33,929 bases of DNA from Planctomycetota bacterium (GTDB taxonomy: Bacteria > Planctomycetota > Planctomycetia > Pirellulales > UBA1268). The position numbers were made by a program, and so were the translations under genes. Positions within the stretch are counted from its first letter, which is position 1. Each line of letters begins with the position of its first letter. Of the stretch, positions 1-7,885 are shown piece after piece. The DNA is taken from positions 1 through 33,929 of the forward strand of contig VGZO01000045.1 of the NCBI GenBank assembly GCA_016872555.1. The letters run 5' to 3'. The notes below the pieces were generated by a model, which was given only the letters and a program-made list of their open reading frames with translations, searched no databases and was not told where the DNA came from.

Positions 1-64
1 TGCAGCCGCATCCATGCGGCGTGGCGTTGTACCTGCTCCCGACGGCTCCGCCGTCGACGAGCGT

Positions 65-280
65 TCAGTCACGTGGCCGCCTGTGTCGGGTGACGTGCAA
101 CACGCGGCACGCGTGTGCCCTTGGGGCCGGGCGCGGTACGTCGACTTCGACCGCCGAGGGGCCCTGCGTGCCTACGTCGACGGTGGTCAGCATGCCTCTG
201 GCCGCGTGGATCGGCGCGGCAAGGTACCGGAGCTCCTCCCCCTTCGTGTCGCAGGTGGCGAAGGCGAGGATCGGGGGCAT
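65..280 (-). pseudogene. UPF0261 / Tm-1-like ATP-binding protein, N-terminal remnant
   Basis: Reading from an ATG at 280, the first 45 or so residues (MPPILAFATCDTKGEE, then a VDVGTQGP motif) match the start of the UPF0261/Tm-1-like family, whose members are usually about 400 residues. After the VDVPR segment, near 135, the resemblance stops, the frame turns Arg/Pro/His-rich and it ends at 65. I could not find the continuation in the other two minus frames down to base 1. An upstream TTG at 322 also opens the frame, but the family motif starts right after the ATG at 280. This is most likely a gene fragment left by a deletion or rearrangement. A multi-base sequence error is possible but less likely because no frame resumes the family pattern. 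Confidence 0.55.
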
Positions 281-322
281 GGGGTCGGGGGCTGAACGCG
301 GGGCACGCATGGCGTTCGGCAA

Positions 323-946
323 AACTGCCGAATTCGTCCGTTTTCACCTTTCCCGGCGTCGGCTCATCGTCCTCGTGGGAAAGCCGGTGGCCCGTCAGCG
401 AAGTTCTCCGGAATCACCCGTCCGGTTGCGGCGTCTTTTTTCGCCTCTCTCAAGGGAGCAGCACGGCGTTCATCCCGTATCATCGGAGGGTCGATGGCGA
501 CGAACGAACACGAGTCCGCTCGGTTGTCGCTTCGACGAAGTCAAGCGCCGGTACTTTCTCGGTCAACCGAGTACATACGAGTCGAGCCCGCGGTCCTGCC
601 TGGGCCAGCGACGAGACACCGACGCACACCCCGGTTGCTCCGACAGAAAAGTACCGCCGTCGGTACCGGACCGATCAATGATCCGTGCTGGGCGACGCTG
701 GCGTCGGACGCGCGGTATCTCCTCGAGGCGGTGCCCTACCGGACCTGGGCCGGTCGTCGCGTGCGCTGGCGTGCGCCGCATCTGCACGCCCGTCGCCGGC
801 TCCCGGCATACGCGGTCCTGCATCCGAGCGTGCGCGACAAACTCGCGGCTGATCCTGTATACCGCCCCGCCAATCTGCCGGCGAATCCAACGTACGCCGA
901 CTGCCGGAATCGACCCTGGATCCGTACCCTTCGACGGAGCACGACG
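323..946. other. Intergenic stretch, no convincing gene
   Basis: About 620 bases lie between the UPF0261 remnant and the nuclease gene. A plus-strand frame is open from an ATG at 494, with a GGAGGG just before it, and reads straight into the nuclease, but its roughly 150 residues are Arg/Pro-rich and resemble nothing I know. A small inverted repeat (CTCGGT-CA-ACCGAG) lies at 558-571. No tRNA, promoter consensus or terminator stands out. Confidence 0.5.
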
Positions 947-1987
947 ATGCCCACCTACCAGATGATCGACGGGACCACCCGAGAGGGAAAGCGGACGATC
1001 GACGGGTGCCTCCGCCTGCGAAAGGCACTCAAGGAGGCGATCCCGGCTCGGTCGCTCGGCCGGACGTTGCTGCTGGCGTCATGGAACATCCGCCAGTTCG
1101 GCGGCGGCGGCCAGGCGGAGCGCGACCACGAGGCGATGTTCTATCTCGCCCAGGTGATCGACAAGTTCGACATGGTCGCCATTCAGGAGGTGAAAAGTGA
1201 CCTCACGCAGCTCGATGAATTGGTGACCACGCTCGGAGGGTGGTGGCGATACCTCGTCTCCGACGTCTGCGCCGGGGATACCGGCAACTCGGAGCGAATG
1301 GCATTCGTCTACGACAGCCGGAAGCTGTCGTTCGGCGGCCTCGCCGGGGAATTCGAGTCGCCGGGGTCGATGCGCGGAAGCGACAAGAAGAAGGGGAAGC
1401 TCAAGGGTGGGGAGGCGACGTCACGATCGCCCTATTTCGCCGGTTTTCGCGCCGGGTGGTTCAAGTTCACGATCTGCACCATGCATGCGTACTACGGATC
1501 GGCCAGCGCGGACATCGCACAACGCACGCAGGATGCCAGGCTGACTGCCGAGCGGTTGCACGAGCGGATGAAGCAGAAGGATCGCTGGGCACGAAATGCG
1601 ATCTTGCTCGGCGACTTCAACATCTTCGCCGACGACGACAAGACCGCCCGGAGCCTCGAGCAACGGGGATTCGCGTCTCCCCATCAGCTCCGCGGGCAGG
1701 CGACCAACGTCAGCGAGGACCGGCCCTTCGACCGGCTGCTGTTCATCGCGCCGGACGTGTCGCTCCAACTCAAGGAGATGCACGCCGGGGTGTTTCCGGT
1801 GTTCGACCACGTCTATCGCGCCGGCGATCACGGCGAGTACGGCAAGACCGCCAAGGCTTTTTCCCAATGGCGGACCTACCGGATGTCGGATCACAACCCC
1901 GTGTGGTGTGAGATCGACATCGATTTCACCGAGCCATACCTGGAGAGCCGGCGCGGCAAGAAGCCCGAGACCTCACGGCCACGATGA
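947..1987 (+). CDS. Endonuclease/exonuclease/phosphatase family protein
   Basis: The 346-residue product has the metal-dependent phosphodiesterase fold shared by DNase I, exonuclease III and sphingomyelinase-like enzymes. Visible motifs in order are SWNIRQF (about residue 45), AIQEV with the metal-binding Glu (about 80), LLGDFNIF (about 220) and the C-terminal SDHNPVW with the catalytic Asp-His pair. A short leader, with RLRKALKEAIPARSLGRTLL just before the core, precedes the fold, and no signal peptide is seen. The ATG at 947 was chosen because GGAG sits 7 bases upstream and the family fold begins about 40 residues later. The frame is open back to an ATG at 494 with its own GGAGGG, but that extension looks non-coding. 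The substrate (DNA, lipid or sugar phosphate) cannot be read from the sequence. Confidence 0.8.
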   Translation: MPTYQMIDGTTREGKRTIDGCLRLRKALKEAIPARSLGRTLLLASWNIRQFGGGGQAERDHEAMFYLAQVIDKFDMVAIQEVKSDLTQLDELVTTLGGWWRYLVSDVCAGDTGNSERMAFVYDSRKLSFGGLAGEFESPGSMRGSDKKKGKLKGGEATSRSPYFAGFRAGWFKFTICTMHAYYGSASADIAQRTQDARLTAERLHERMKQKDRWARNAILLGDFNIFADDDKTARSLEQRGFASPHQLRGQATNVSEDRPFDRLLFIAPDVSLQLKEMHAGVFPVFDHVYRAGDHGEYGKTAKAFSQWRTYRMSDHNPVWCEIDIDFTEPYLESRRGKKPETSRPR

Positions 1988-2016
1988 CGGGCCGCGGTGC
2001 GACTGTCGCCGCAGAC

Positions 2017-2640
2017 TCACGGCCGCTGCGGTCCGACCTCGACCACCAGCGACATCAATCCCGGATCGTCAGGGGCGACGAGCAGCCCGGCAGACGACGA
2101 TGCCCCGGTGGCGCTTGTCGGCGACTGTGGAGGGCCGACCACGACCCGGTACGGTCCGGGAGCGACGCCGGGCAGATCACCGGTCGCGATGGGCGTCACG
2201 CGCCCTGAAGCGTCGGTCCGGCCCTTCGCCGTCGGCAGCACGGAGAACTCGGGCTCCGGAACGAGCTCGACGTTGACGTTGGCCAGTGGCCGGCCGGCGC
2301 GCGTGACCACGAAACTGCAGGCCACGCGCCCGACGCGAAGGGCCTGCCACTGGCCGATCCGCGCGGCACATTCATCGGCCGAAAGTTCACCGTCGGCGTT
2401 GACGTCGATGGCGGCCGCGACGCGGAGAAGACCCGGTGCGGCAGTCAGTTCGGGAGTCGACAGGCGACCGCTTTTGTCGGTGTCGACGCGGGCGACCAGT
2501 GCCGCCGCCACGGCCGCCGGATCGAGCGGCGGCGCGACGACACGCCCAGGGCGCGCCTGGCAGCCCGTGACCAGGACGATGAGAGCGGCATGGCCGACAA
2601 CGCCGACTGGGAAGCGTGGCGGGGTGGTCCACACGCTCAT
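2017..2640 (-). CDS. EF-hand lipoprotein with C-terminal beta-sandwich repeat-like domain
   Basis: The 207-residue product starts with a hydrophobic segment and a lipobox ending in LVTGC (Cys27), so it is probably a lipoprotein. Two EF-hand-like calcium loops follow, DTDKSGRLSTPEL and DVNADGELSADEC. The C-terminal half (RAGRPLANVNVELVP, then TDASGRVTP and GPYRVVV) resembles the carboxypeptidase regulatory-like/transthyretin-like domains found in small planctomycete lipoproteins. It starts 4 bases after the stop of the DUF1559 gene, so the two are very likely co-transcribed; this pairing is common in planctomycetes. Its molecular role is unknown. Confidence 0.75.
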   Translation of the reverse strand: MSVWTTPPRFPVGVVGHAALIVLVTGCQARPGRVVAPPLDPAAVAAALVARVDTDKSGRLSTPELTAAPGLLRVAAAIDVNADGELSADECAARIGQWQALRVGRVACSFVVTRAGRPLANVNVELVPEPEFSVLPTAKGRTDASGRVTPIATGDLPGVAPGPYRVVVGPPQSPTSATGASSSAGLLVAPDDPGLMSLVVEVGPQRP

Positions 2641-2644
2641 GCGG

Positions 2645-3624
2645 TCACTCCGGGATGGCGACGGCCTGGTTGTCGCACCGATTGCCCAGCAGGCGGTGGA
2701 CCGTCGCATCGACGTCGAACGTCACGGTCCGCACACTGCCGTCGCAGAACGCCACCTGGAACCCGGCCGGATGATTGCTCCCGAATCGCCAAAAATCGGC
2801 GAGGCCAGGGCGATCCTGGAGCGGCGGCTGGTTGGTCCATCCATGCATGTCGAAATCGTCGCCGACGAAGAAGCTGTGATCGTCTCCGTAGTCGAGACCG
2901 GTTTCATAATTGTCGGGGTTGAGGTACTTCTCGCCGACGAGATAGGTCTTCGACGTGCCGTCGATGACGGCGGCCACGCGGACCGTGCTCCGTTGGAAGC
3001 AGATGCCGGTGGCGGCATCCATGTTCGCGAAGCCGTTGCCCGCGAACGCCGTCGTCGGGTCCGGGCCGCTGCCCCAGAACACGAGCGCGTCGCCGCTGTT
3101 GGCCACGTAATCGGCGCGATTCGTCGTCTCCACCGGATCAGCGTTCCAGGCGTGCCCACCAGGGACTGCTGCCGCGATCGCGCGACGATACAGGGCCGCC
3201 GAGCGCCGCGACGGGCAGATGAAGCCGCCGATGATCGTCTGCGACATCCGCGCGGCAGCCGCCTTCTGCTGCGGTGTGATGATGTCCGGTTGACCGTCCC
3301 CGGCCATGGCATGGGTCGTGGTCTGTTCCATGAACGGCAGGAGGGAATACCCCAGCTCCCCGGCTGCTTGACGCCGGATCCGCGATCGGGATCACCGATC
3401 CAGTACCAGCCCCACCCGCCAGACGGATACGCCTGCCTGGCGTCGTGGTGGTTTTGGAATGCCAAGCCGATCTGCTTGAGCTGGTTGGTGCACTTCGCCC
3501 GGCGCGCCGCTTCGCGCGCCGCCTGTACGGCCGGTAGCAACAGCCCCACCAGCACGCCGATGATGGCGATCACCACCAGCAGTTCGACGAGCGTGAATGC
3601 GACGCGTTGTCTGCTCGAATTCAT
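2645..3624 (-). pseudogene. DUF1559 prepilin-like protein, frameshifted as given
   Basis: The gene starts at an ATG at 3624 with GGAGG 8 bases upstream. The N-terminus has the type IV prepilin cleavage/methylation signature ([13 protein letters not shown]) followed by [12 protein letters not shown], the classic start of planctomycete DUF1559 proteins. The C-terminus carries the family's CDGSVRTV motif. The frame breaks at a run of four C on the plus strand (3350-3353). Before it the protein reads KQPGSWG and after it, in another frame, YSLLPFMEQ. Adding one G to the run restores a continuous 326-residue product that matches the family layout. The homopolymer context makes a sequencing or assembly indel a good explanation, though true inactivation cannot be excluded. 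These proteins are thought to be pseudopilin-like and exported, with unknown function. Confidence 0.8.
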
Positions 3625-3701
3625 CGCGGTTTCCTCCACGTTCGACATCGCCACGTCAAGCATGACGCCACGTTCGGCGGTCGTTACTCCCCCCGCCCGC
3701 G

Positions 3702-3707
3702 ATTGTA
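3702..3707 (-). promoter_or_regulatory. Candidate -10 box upstream of the DUF1559 gene
   Basis: On the minus strand the sequence GATACAAT contains a near-consensus -10 hexamer (TACAAT), about 78 bases before the DUF1559 start codon and in a local dip in GC content. I see no good -35 match at the right distance, so this is tentative. Confidence 0.3.
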
Positions 3708-3812
3708 TCGAGACGACTCTGCTGTGGCGAAGCCGAGGCACGCGTCGCGGGAGCTTCGACGGTGTCTTTCCGGCCTCGAGTTGAGCTGCCGCCGGGCCGC
3801 AGTGGCGGCGCT

Positions 3813-4652
3813 TCATTCTGCCGCGGGAACGAATGCCAACCGCCCCGTCGCGAGCCCGACTTCGGCCGCACGGTCGGCCAACGTTTCCAGCGCCCGGCGG
3901 CCGGTCGGGCCGAGGTCGATCGTCCACCCGTTGACGTACGTCTCGACGTGCTGCATCAGCACTCGATCGTCGTATTCCTGCGCGTGGCGGCGCATCGTCG
4001 GCAGCGCCGCGGCCGGATCGGCCAGCGCCTGACGCAGCGAATCGTGGATCACCTCCTGCACCGTGGCGATCGTCGCGGCGGGGAGGCGCCGGTCGGCGAC
4101 GATTCCCCCGAGGGGGAGCGGGCTTGTGGTCTCGCGTTCCCAACGCTCGCCGAGATCCTCGACGAGCGACAGCCCCTGGTCCTGCCACGTGAAACGCCCC
4201 TCGTGGATGCAGACGCCGAAGTCGGCGGTGCCGGCGCGGAGCCGCGGCATGATCTCCGAGAACACCACCTGCTCGACGCGCGACGACCCGGCATGGAACA
4301 GCGAGAACAACAGCGTGGCGGTTGTCAGCGTGCCGGGGCAGAGAGTGAGCCGCGCCGGGTCGGAGGGCGCCGTCCCCGGCCGCGCCGCCAGCAGCAACGG
4401 CCCGACGCCGAACCCCAGCGCCGATCCACTGGGGAGGACGACGAGCCGGTCGGCCGCGACCAGGGCGGCGGCGAAGCTCACCTTGCTGACGTCGAAGTCG
4501 CCGGCGAGGACCCGGCGGTTGAGGTGTTCGATGTCGTGGAGCTCGACGGCGAAATCGAGCCCGCGCCAGTCGACCGTGCGCGACATCAGGCCGTGGAAGG
4601 CGAACGTGTCGTTGGGGCAGGTCGAGATCGCGAGGCGGATCGGATGGCTCAT
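3813..4652 (-). CDS. mqnD: 1,4-dihydroxy-6-naphthoate synthase (MqnD)
   Basis: The 279-residue product has the MqnD hallmark [13 protein letters not shown] near its start, a downstream DVSKVSFAA segment and a [12 protein letters not shown] segment, typical of this periplasmic-binding-protein-like fold. In the futalosine pathway MqnD converts cyclic dehypoxanthine futalosine to 1,4-dihydroxy-6-naphthoate on the way to menaquinone. Its length fits the family. The start ATG at 4652 overlaps the stop of mqnB in an ATGA arrangement, which implies translational coupling. The other mqn genes are not in the window. It is probably cytoplasmic, since no signal peptide is visible. Confidence 0.92.
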   Translation of the reverse strand: MSHPIRLAISTCPNDTFAFHGLMSRTVDWRGLDFAVELHDIEHLNRRVLAGDFDVSKVSFAAALVAADRLVVLPSGSALGFGVGPLLLAARPGTAPSDPARLTLCPGTLTTATLLFSLFHAGSSRVEQVVFSEIMPRLRAGTADFGVCIHEGRFTWQDQGLSLVEDLGERWERETTSPLPLGGIVADRRLPAATIATVQEVIHDSLRQALADPAAALPTMRRHAQEYDDRVLMQHVETYVNGWTIDLGPTGRRALETLADRAAEVGLATGRLAFVPAAE

Positions 4653-5305
4653 CGGTCGATCGTGAGGAGGCTGTTGACCAGCGCGGCGGCCGACTCGAGG
4701 GCAAGGCGCGACTGCCAGCGGGCATGATCGCGATCGCCGGCGTCGTTGGCGATGCCGCGGACGATCGTGCACGGGACGGCGGCCAGCGTGCAGGCCAGCG
4801 CGACCGCGAACCCCTCCATGTCCTCGGCGGTGGCGGTGGGATGGGCCGAGCGACGGAAAGCCGCTTCCGCGCCCGTCGCCGAGCCGGCGGCGACGGTGAG
4901 GAGCAGGCCACCCGCGGGAGCGCGGGTGAGCTCGACGGGGGCCAGAGTGATCGCGTCGCCGATCGGGGCGGATGGCGGCGGCCCCGGCTCGCCGGGCCAC
5001 TGCGGCCAGCCGATCCGAGCCGCCGGCAGGTGCGTTGCTCCCGCTCCGACCCCGATACCGTCGCAGACAACCTCGGTGAACAGCGCGGCACCGCCGAGCG
5101 GGAGCTTGTCGGACAACCGGCCGGCGATGCCGACGAGGACCACGCGGCGCGGGCGCGCCCCGGCGACGAGCATCGCCGCGCGGGCCGCGGCGGCGACGAC
5201 CCCGAATCCGCACAGCGCGATCTGATCGGCCGGGGCGACGCGCAGCAGCGGCTCGACGACGCGCCGTTCGGAATCGGTGGGAACGAGGATCAGGTCACGG
5301 ATCAT
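4649..5305 (-). CDS. mqnB: Futalosine hydrolase (MqnB)
   Basis: The 218-residue product belongs to the purine nucleosidase/phosphorylase superfamily. It begins [13 protein letters not shown], has a Gly-rich VLVGIAGRL segment, and carries the [12 protein letters not shown] motif, whose Glu contacts the nucleoside ribose in this superfamily. With mqnD directly downstream, futalosine hydrolase (removing hypoxanthine from futalosine) is the best assignment; an MTA/SAH nucleosidase-like role is less likely given the context. A gap of about 70 bases separates it from the upstream sulfotransferase-like gene on the same strand, so all three may share a transcript. Confidence 0.88.
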   Translation of the reverse strand: MIRDLILVPTDSERRVVEPLLRVAPADQIALCGFGVVAAAARAAMLVAGARPRRVVLVGIAGRLSDKLPLGGAALFTEVVCDGIGVGAGATHLPAARIGWPQWPGEPGPPPSAPIGDAITLAPVELTRAPAGGLLLTVAAGSATGAEAAFRRSAHPTATAEDMEGFAVALACTLAAVPCTIVRGIANDAGDRDHARWQSRLALESAAALVNSLLTIDR

Positions 5306-5378
5306 GGAGCTGGCTACGGGGAGGTTGCTTCAGCCTACCGCACCGCGCGGCGCCGGGCGGCACCGGACACCGCAGCGC

Positions 5379-6313
5379 TCAGGCCCGACCGCCGGTGGCC
5401 AGCGAGTCGAGAAGGTGCTGCATCCGCCGGTCGCCGTCGGGACTGCCGGCGAGGGTCGCCAGGTCGTCGCGCACTCGGGCCAGGCCCGCAAGCGACTGCG
5501 GCGTGAATCGTTCCACGGGCGCCAGTTCGATTTCCGCCACCTCGACGCCGAGCGACCGCGCGTCGGCGGCGTCCGGCGGCGCTGCCGTTTCCCCGCAGTC
5601 GATCGCGAGGCGCAGCAGGGGACCGGCGTCAGGATTCTCGGGGATCGTCGTCTCGAAGAAGTGGTCGAACGGCGGCAGCACCCAATGGTCGACGCTACAC
5701 GCGGCACCGTCGGCCGTGATCCGCAACCCGTCGACCTGCGACGAGCGGAGATGGTTGCCGACACGGAGGCGGAGCGCGAGCGGCCGCCGCCGTTCGATGC
5801 GGAGGTCGAGCGTCGCCGTCGGACCGGGGCCGATCCAGCGGGTCCGACGCCGGCCGTTGACTTCGGCGGGGTGCCAGCCGGTGCCGATCAGCCCGTCTCC
5901 CATGTCGACGAGCAACGCACCGGGAGGATCGAGAACGCGCGCCAGGCTGCGGGAGGCTGCTACCGCGAGTCGGTCGGTGGCGGCGGGGCGGGCCGCGGCC
6001 CGGGCCCGCGCTGCGGCGACCAGGCGGCGGTCGAGGGCCGCCACTCCGACCACAGCCGCTCGACCGGATCGCGGAGGAAGATCACGTCGACGGTATTGCC
6101 GAGGAGCCCTTTCCAGTCATGGACGCCGAACGGGTCGTGGATGAGCTCGGCACGGAGCAACGCCGCGATCCGGTCAGCCCTGGTCGGGTCGGGATCGCCG
6201 ACGAGGCGTTCGATCGCGGCGGTGCGCTGCGGCGACGTCGTCCCCTCGAGGAACTTGAGGATCGTCGTGCCGGCGCACTTGTGGACGTGGTGAAACACCA
6301 CCCTGGGCAGCAT
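5379..6313 (-). pseudogene. Sulfotransferase family protein with a C-terminal accessory domain, frameshifted as given
   Basis: The N-terminal part, from an ATG at 6313, reads VVFHHVHKCAGTTILKFLE, the PAPS 5'-phosphosulfate-binding motif of sulfotransfer-2 family enzymes. It later has VIFLRDPVERLWSEW, where the RDP..R segment is the usual 3'-phosphate-binding site. Soon after that the frame becomes Pro/Arg-rich and stops at 5960. A second frame (5379 to about 6053) continues with sensible protein: ALDRRLVAAA, then GTGWHPAEV...RWIGPG, and a beta-rich domain to the end. Adding one base near 6035-6050, where the plus strand reads GGGCCGCC-like G/C runs, gives one 311-residue product. The missing base may be a sequence error. 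The C-terminal part resembles beta-sandwich domains attached to glycan-modifying proteins, but I cannot name it. The substrate is unknown. Confidence 0.6.
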
Positions 6314-6423
6314 CGCTCGATCGCCTCCGTCGCACCGGATTCCGACGGCCGAGAATAGCGGGAGCCCCGTCGTGGCCGCGAGGGTCGGCCCCGGTCGCGT
6401 CGTCGGGGGCTGCTGCCGACGGG

Positions 6424-7710
6424 TCAGCGCGCAGGCGGGGTGGCGAGGAACTCGTCGAGGTCGGCACGCACGATCGCGATCGCCGCGTAGGCCCAGGGGC
6501 GGTCGCTCCCGTCTTGTTGCCCGACGCCGGGGAGACCCGTTTCCAGCACGCAGAGGATGGTGCCGTCGGGGAGGACCGCCAGGTCGCTGTACGCCGAAGG
6601 CCCCGCCCGGAGCAGCCGGCGCGTCGGCCATGTGGCGCCGTCGTCGCGGCTGATCCACAGCGAGACGTCGCGCCGGGCCCGGTGGACGCGCTGGCCGGTG
6701 TCGGGAGCCGAGTGGAGCAGCCACGGTCCGGGATGCCGCGCGGTCCCCGGGTGCCGGACCAGGCCGGCGCTGCAGCCCCACTCCGGGAGATCGTCGATGA
6801 AAAAGGAGACCGACCAGTCCCGGGCACCGTCCGGGCTCGTGGCCGCGAGGCGGCGGTTGCGCGGGCCCGTGTTCCGAGCCGTGAGGAGCACCCGGCCCGA
6901 CGACAGCTCGACGACGGCGGCTTCGTTGCCACCCGGAATCGCCAGGTCACCCCCCTGCCACGTCGCGCCGCGGTCGTCGCTGACGATCGTCGCCGCCCCC
7001 TTGGCGACGGTGCGGTCTCCCTTCACGAAGCCGTAGTCGGCCAGCCACAGCGGCACCACGACCCGCCCGGCGGACGTCTCGATCCCGTGACCGGGGCCGG
7101 TCGCCACCGCCTGCCAGTCGATCCGTGGGCGCAGCGTTGCCGCCGCGATGGTGATCTCGACGGGCACCGACCAGGTCACCCCGTCGTCGTCGCTGGTGAT
7201 CACGAACACGCGGGCGTATTCGACGCAGTACACCAGGAGCACCCGGCCGTCGCGCAGCGCCACGCCGACGGCGTTGTTCACCGTCTGCTCGTCGGGGCCA
7301 CCGAGGTCTTTGCCGATTTTTCCAGCCGGTAGATGGGGGTTGCGCGGCAGCCGAGGTCCGCGGTGGGCCACCTGCCGCGGGGGGGAAAACGAGCGCCCCC
7401 CGTCGGTGCTGCGGCGGATGTGGATCTCGATCTCGCCGCGGTCCGCGGCCCGCAGCCGCCGCGCCTCGCACCACACCAGGACCGTGCCACGGGCGGTGAC
7501 GGCCACGCCCGGGATCCGGAACGTGTGGACCCCGTCGGTCGCCTGTCGGAAGAGGACGAGGGGTTCGTCCGCCGCGGCGCGAACGCCGTTGACGCCAACG
7601 GCGACGAGCAGTGCCAGCCCCGCGATCCGGCCGATCGGGTGGACGATCGCGGCACGTGGCGAAGGTGGCGGGCGGCTCACGCGGGGTTCCGGAAACGACA
7701 CGGTCGGCAC
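6424..7710 (-). CDS. Exported exo-alpha-sialidase-like BNR protein (GH33-like)
   Basis: The 428-residue product has a signal peptide-like segment (GRIAGLALLVAVGVNGVRA), then the sialidase FRIPGVAV motif with its active-site Arg at about residue 65. Five Asp-box-type repeats follow: STDGGRSF, SDDDGVTW, SDDRGATW, SPDGARDW and SRDDGATW. That order is typical of six-bladed sialidase propellers. In planctomycetes many such proteins may act on glycans other than sialic acid, so the substrate is open. The GTG at 7710 was chosen because GGAGGGG precedes it by about 5 bases; the frame is open further upstream but runs into the divergent promoter region. It is transcribed away from the GHL10 hydrolase gene. 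Confidence 0.85.
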   Translation of the reverse strand: MPTVSFPEPRVSRPPPSPRAAIVHPIGRIAGLALLVAVGVNGVRAAADEPLVLFRQATDGVHTFRIPGVAVTARGTVLVWCEARRLRAADRGEIEIHIRRSTDGGRSFSPPRQVAHRGPRLPRNPHLPAGKIGKDLGGPDEQTVNNAVGVALRDGRVLLVYCVEYARVFVITSDDDGVTWSVPVEITIAAATLRPRIDWQAVATGPGHGIETSAGRVVVPLWLADYGFVKGDRTVAKGAATIVSDDRGATWQGGDLAIPGGNEAAVVELSSGRVLLTARNTGPRNRRLAATSPDGARDWSVSFFIDDLPEWGCSAGLVRHPGTARHPGPWLLHSAPDTGQRVHRARRDVSLWISRDDGATWPTRRLLRAGPSAYSDLAVLPDGTILCVLETGLPGVGQQDGSDRPWAYAAIAIVRADLDEFLATPPAR

Positions 7711-7747
7711 CTGCCCCTCCAGTGGATCGGAGTCGTTGGGAAGACGC

Positions 7748-7761
7748 CGTACGATCGTACG
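7748..7761. promoter_or_regulatory. 14-bp perfect palindrome in a divergent intergenic region
   Basis: CGTACGATCGTACG is a perfect palindrome between the divergent sialidase (start 7710) and GHL10 hydrolase (start 7886). Its position would suit a shared operator for a dimeric regulator. A palindrome of this length is expected about twice by chance in a window this size, so position is the main argument. Confidence 0.3.
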
Positions 7762-7885
7762 CGCCGGCTCGCCGGGCGCCGACGTGACGACGGCTGCGGA
7801 CGAACCTGTGATAGATTCCCGCCGGCGCACTCCTGCCGCGACGTCGTCGGTCGCGTGACCCGAGCGCCGAACGGAGCGTTCCCCG

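Noticed and set aside
494-946. In-frame 151-codon extension of the nuclease gene, with GGAGGG before its ATG
   Set aside because: The residues are Arg/Pro-rich with no recognisable domain, and a better-placed start with GGAG spacing exists at 947 next to the conserved fold.
2722-5091. Minus-strand open frame of 789 codons
   Set aside because: It runs through the mqnB and mqnD genes out of frame. Only its segment around 3350-3624 is real coding, the start of the DUF1559 gene.
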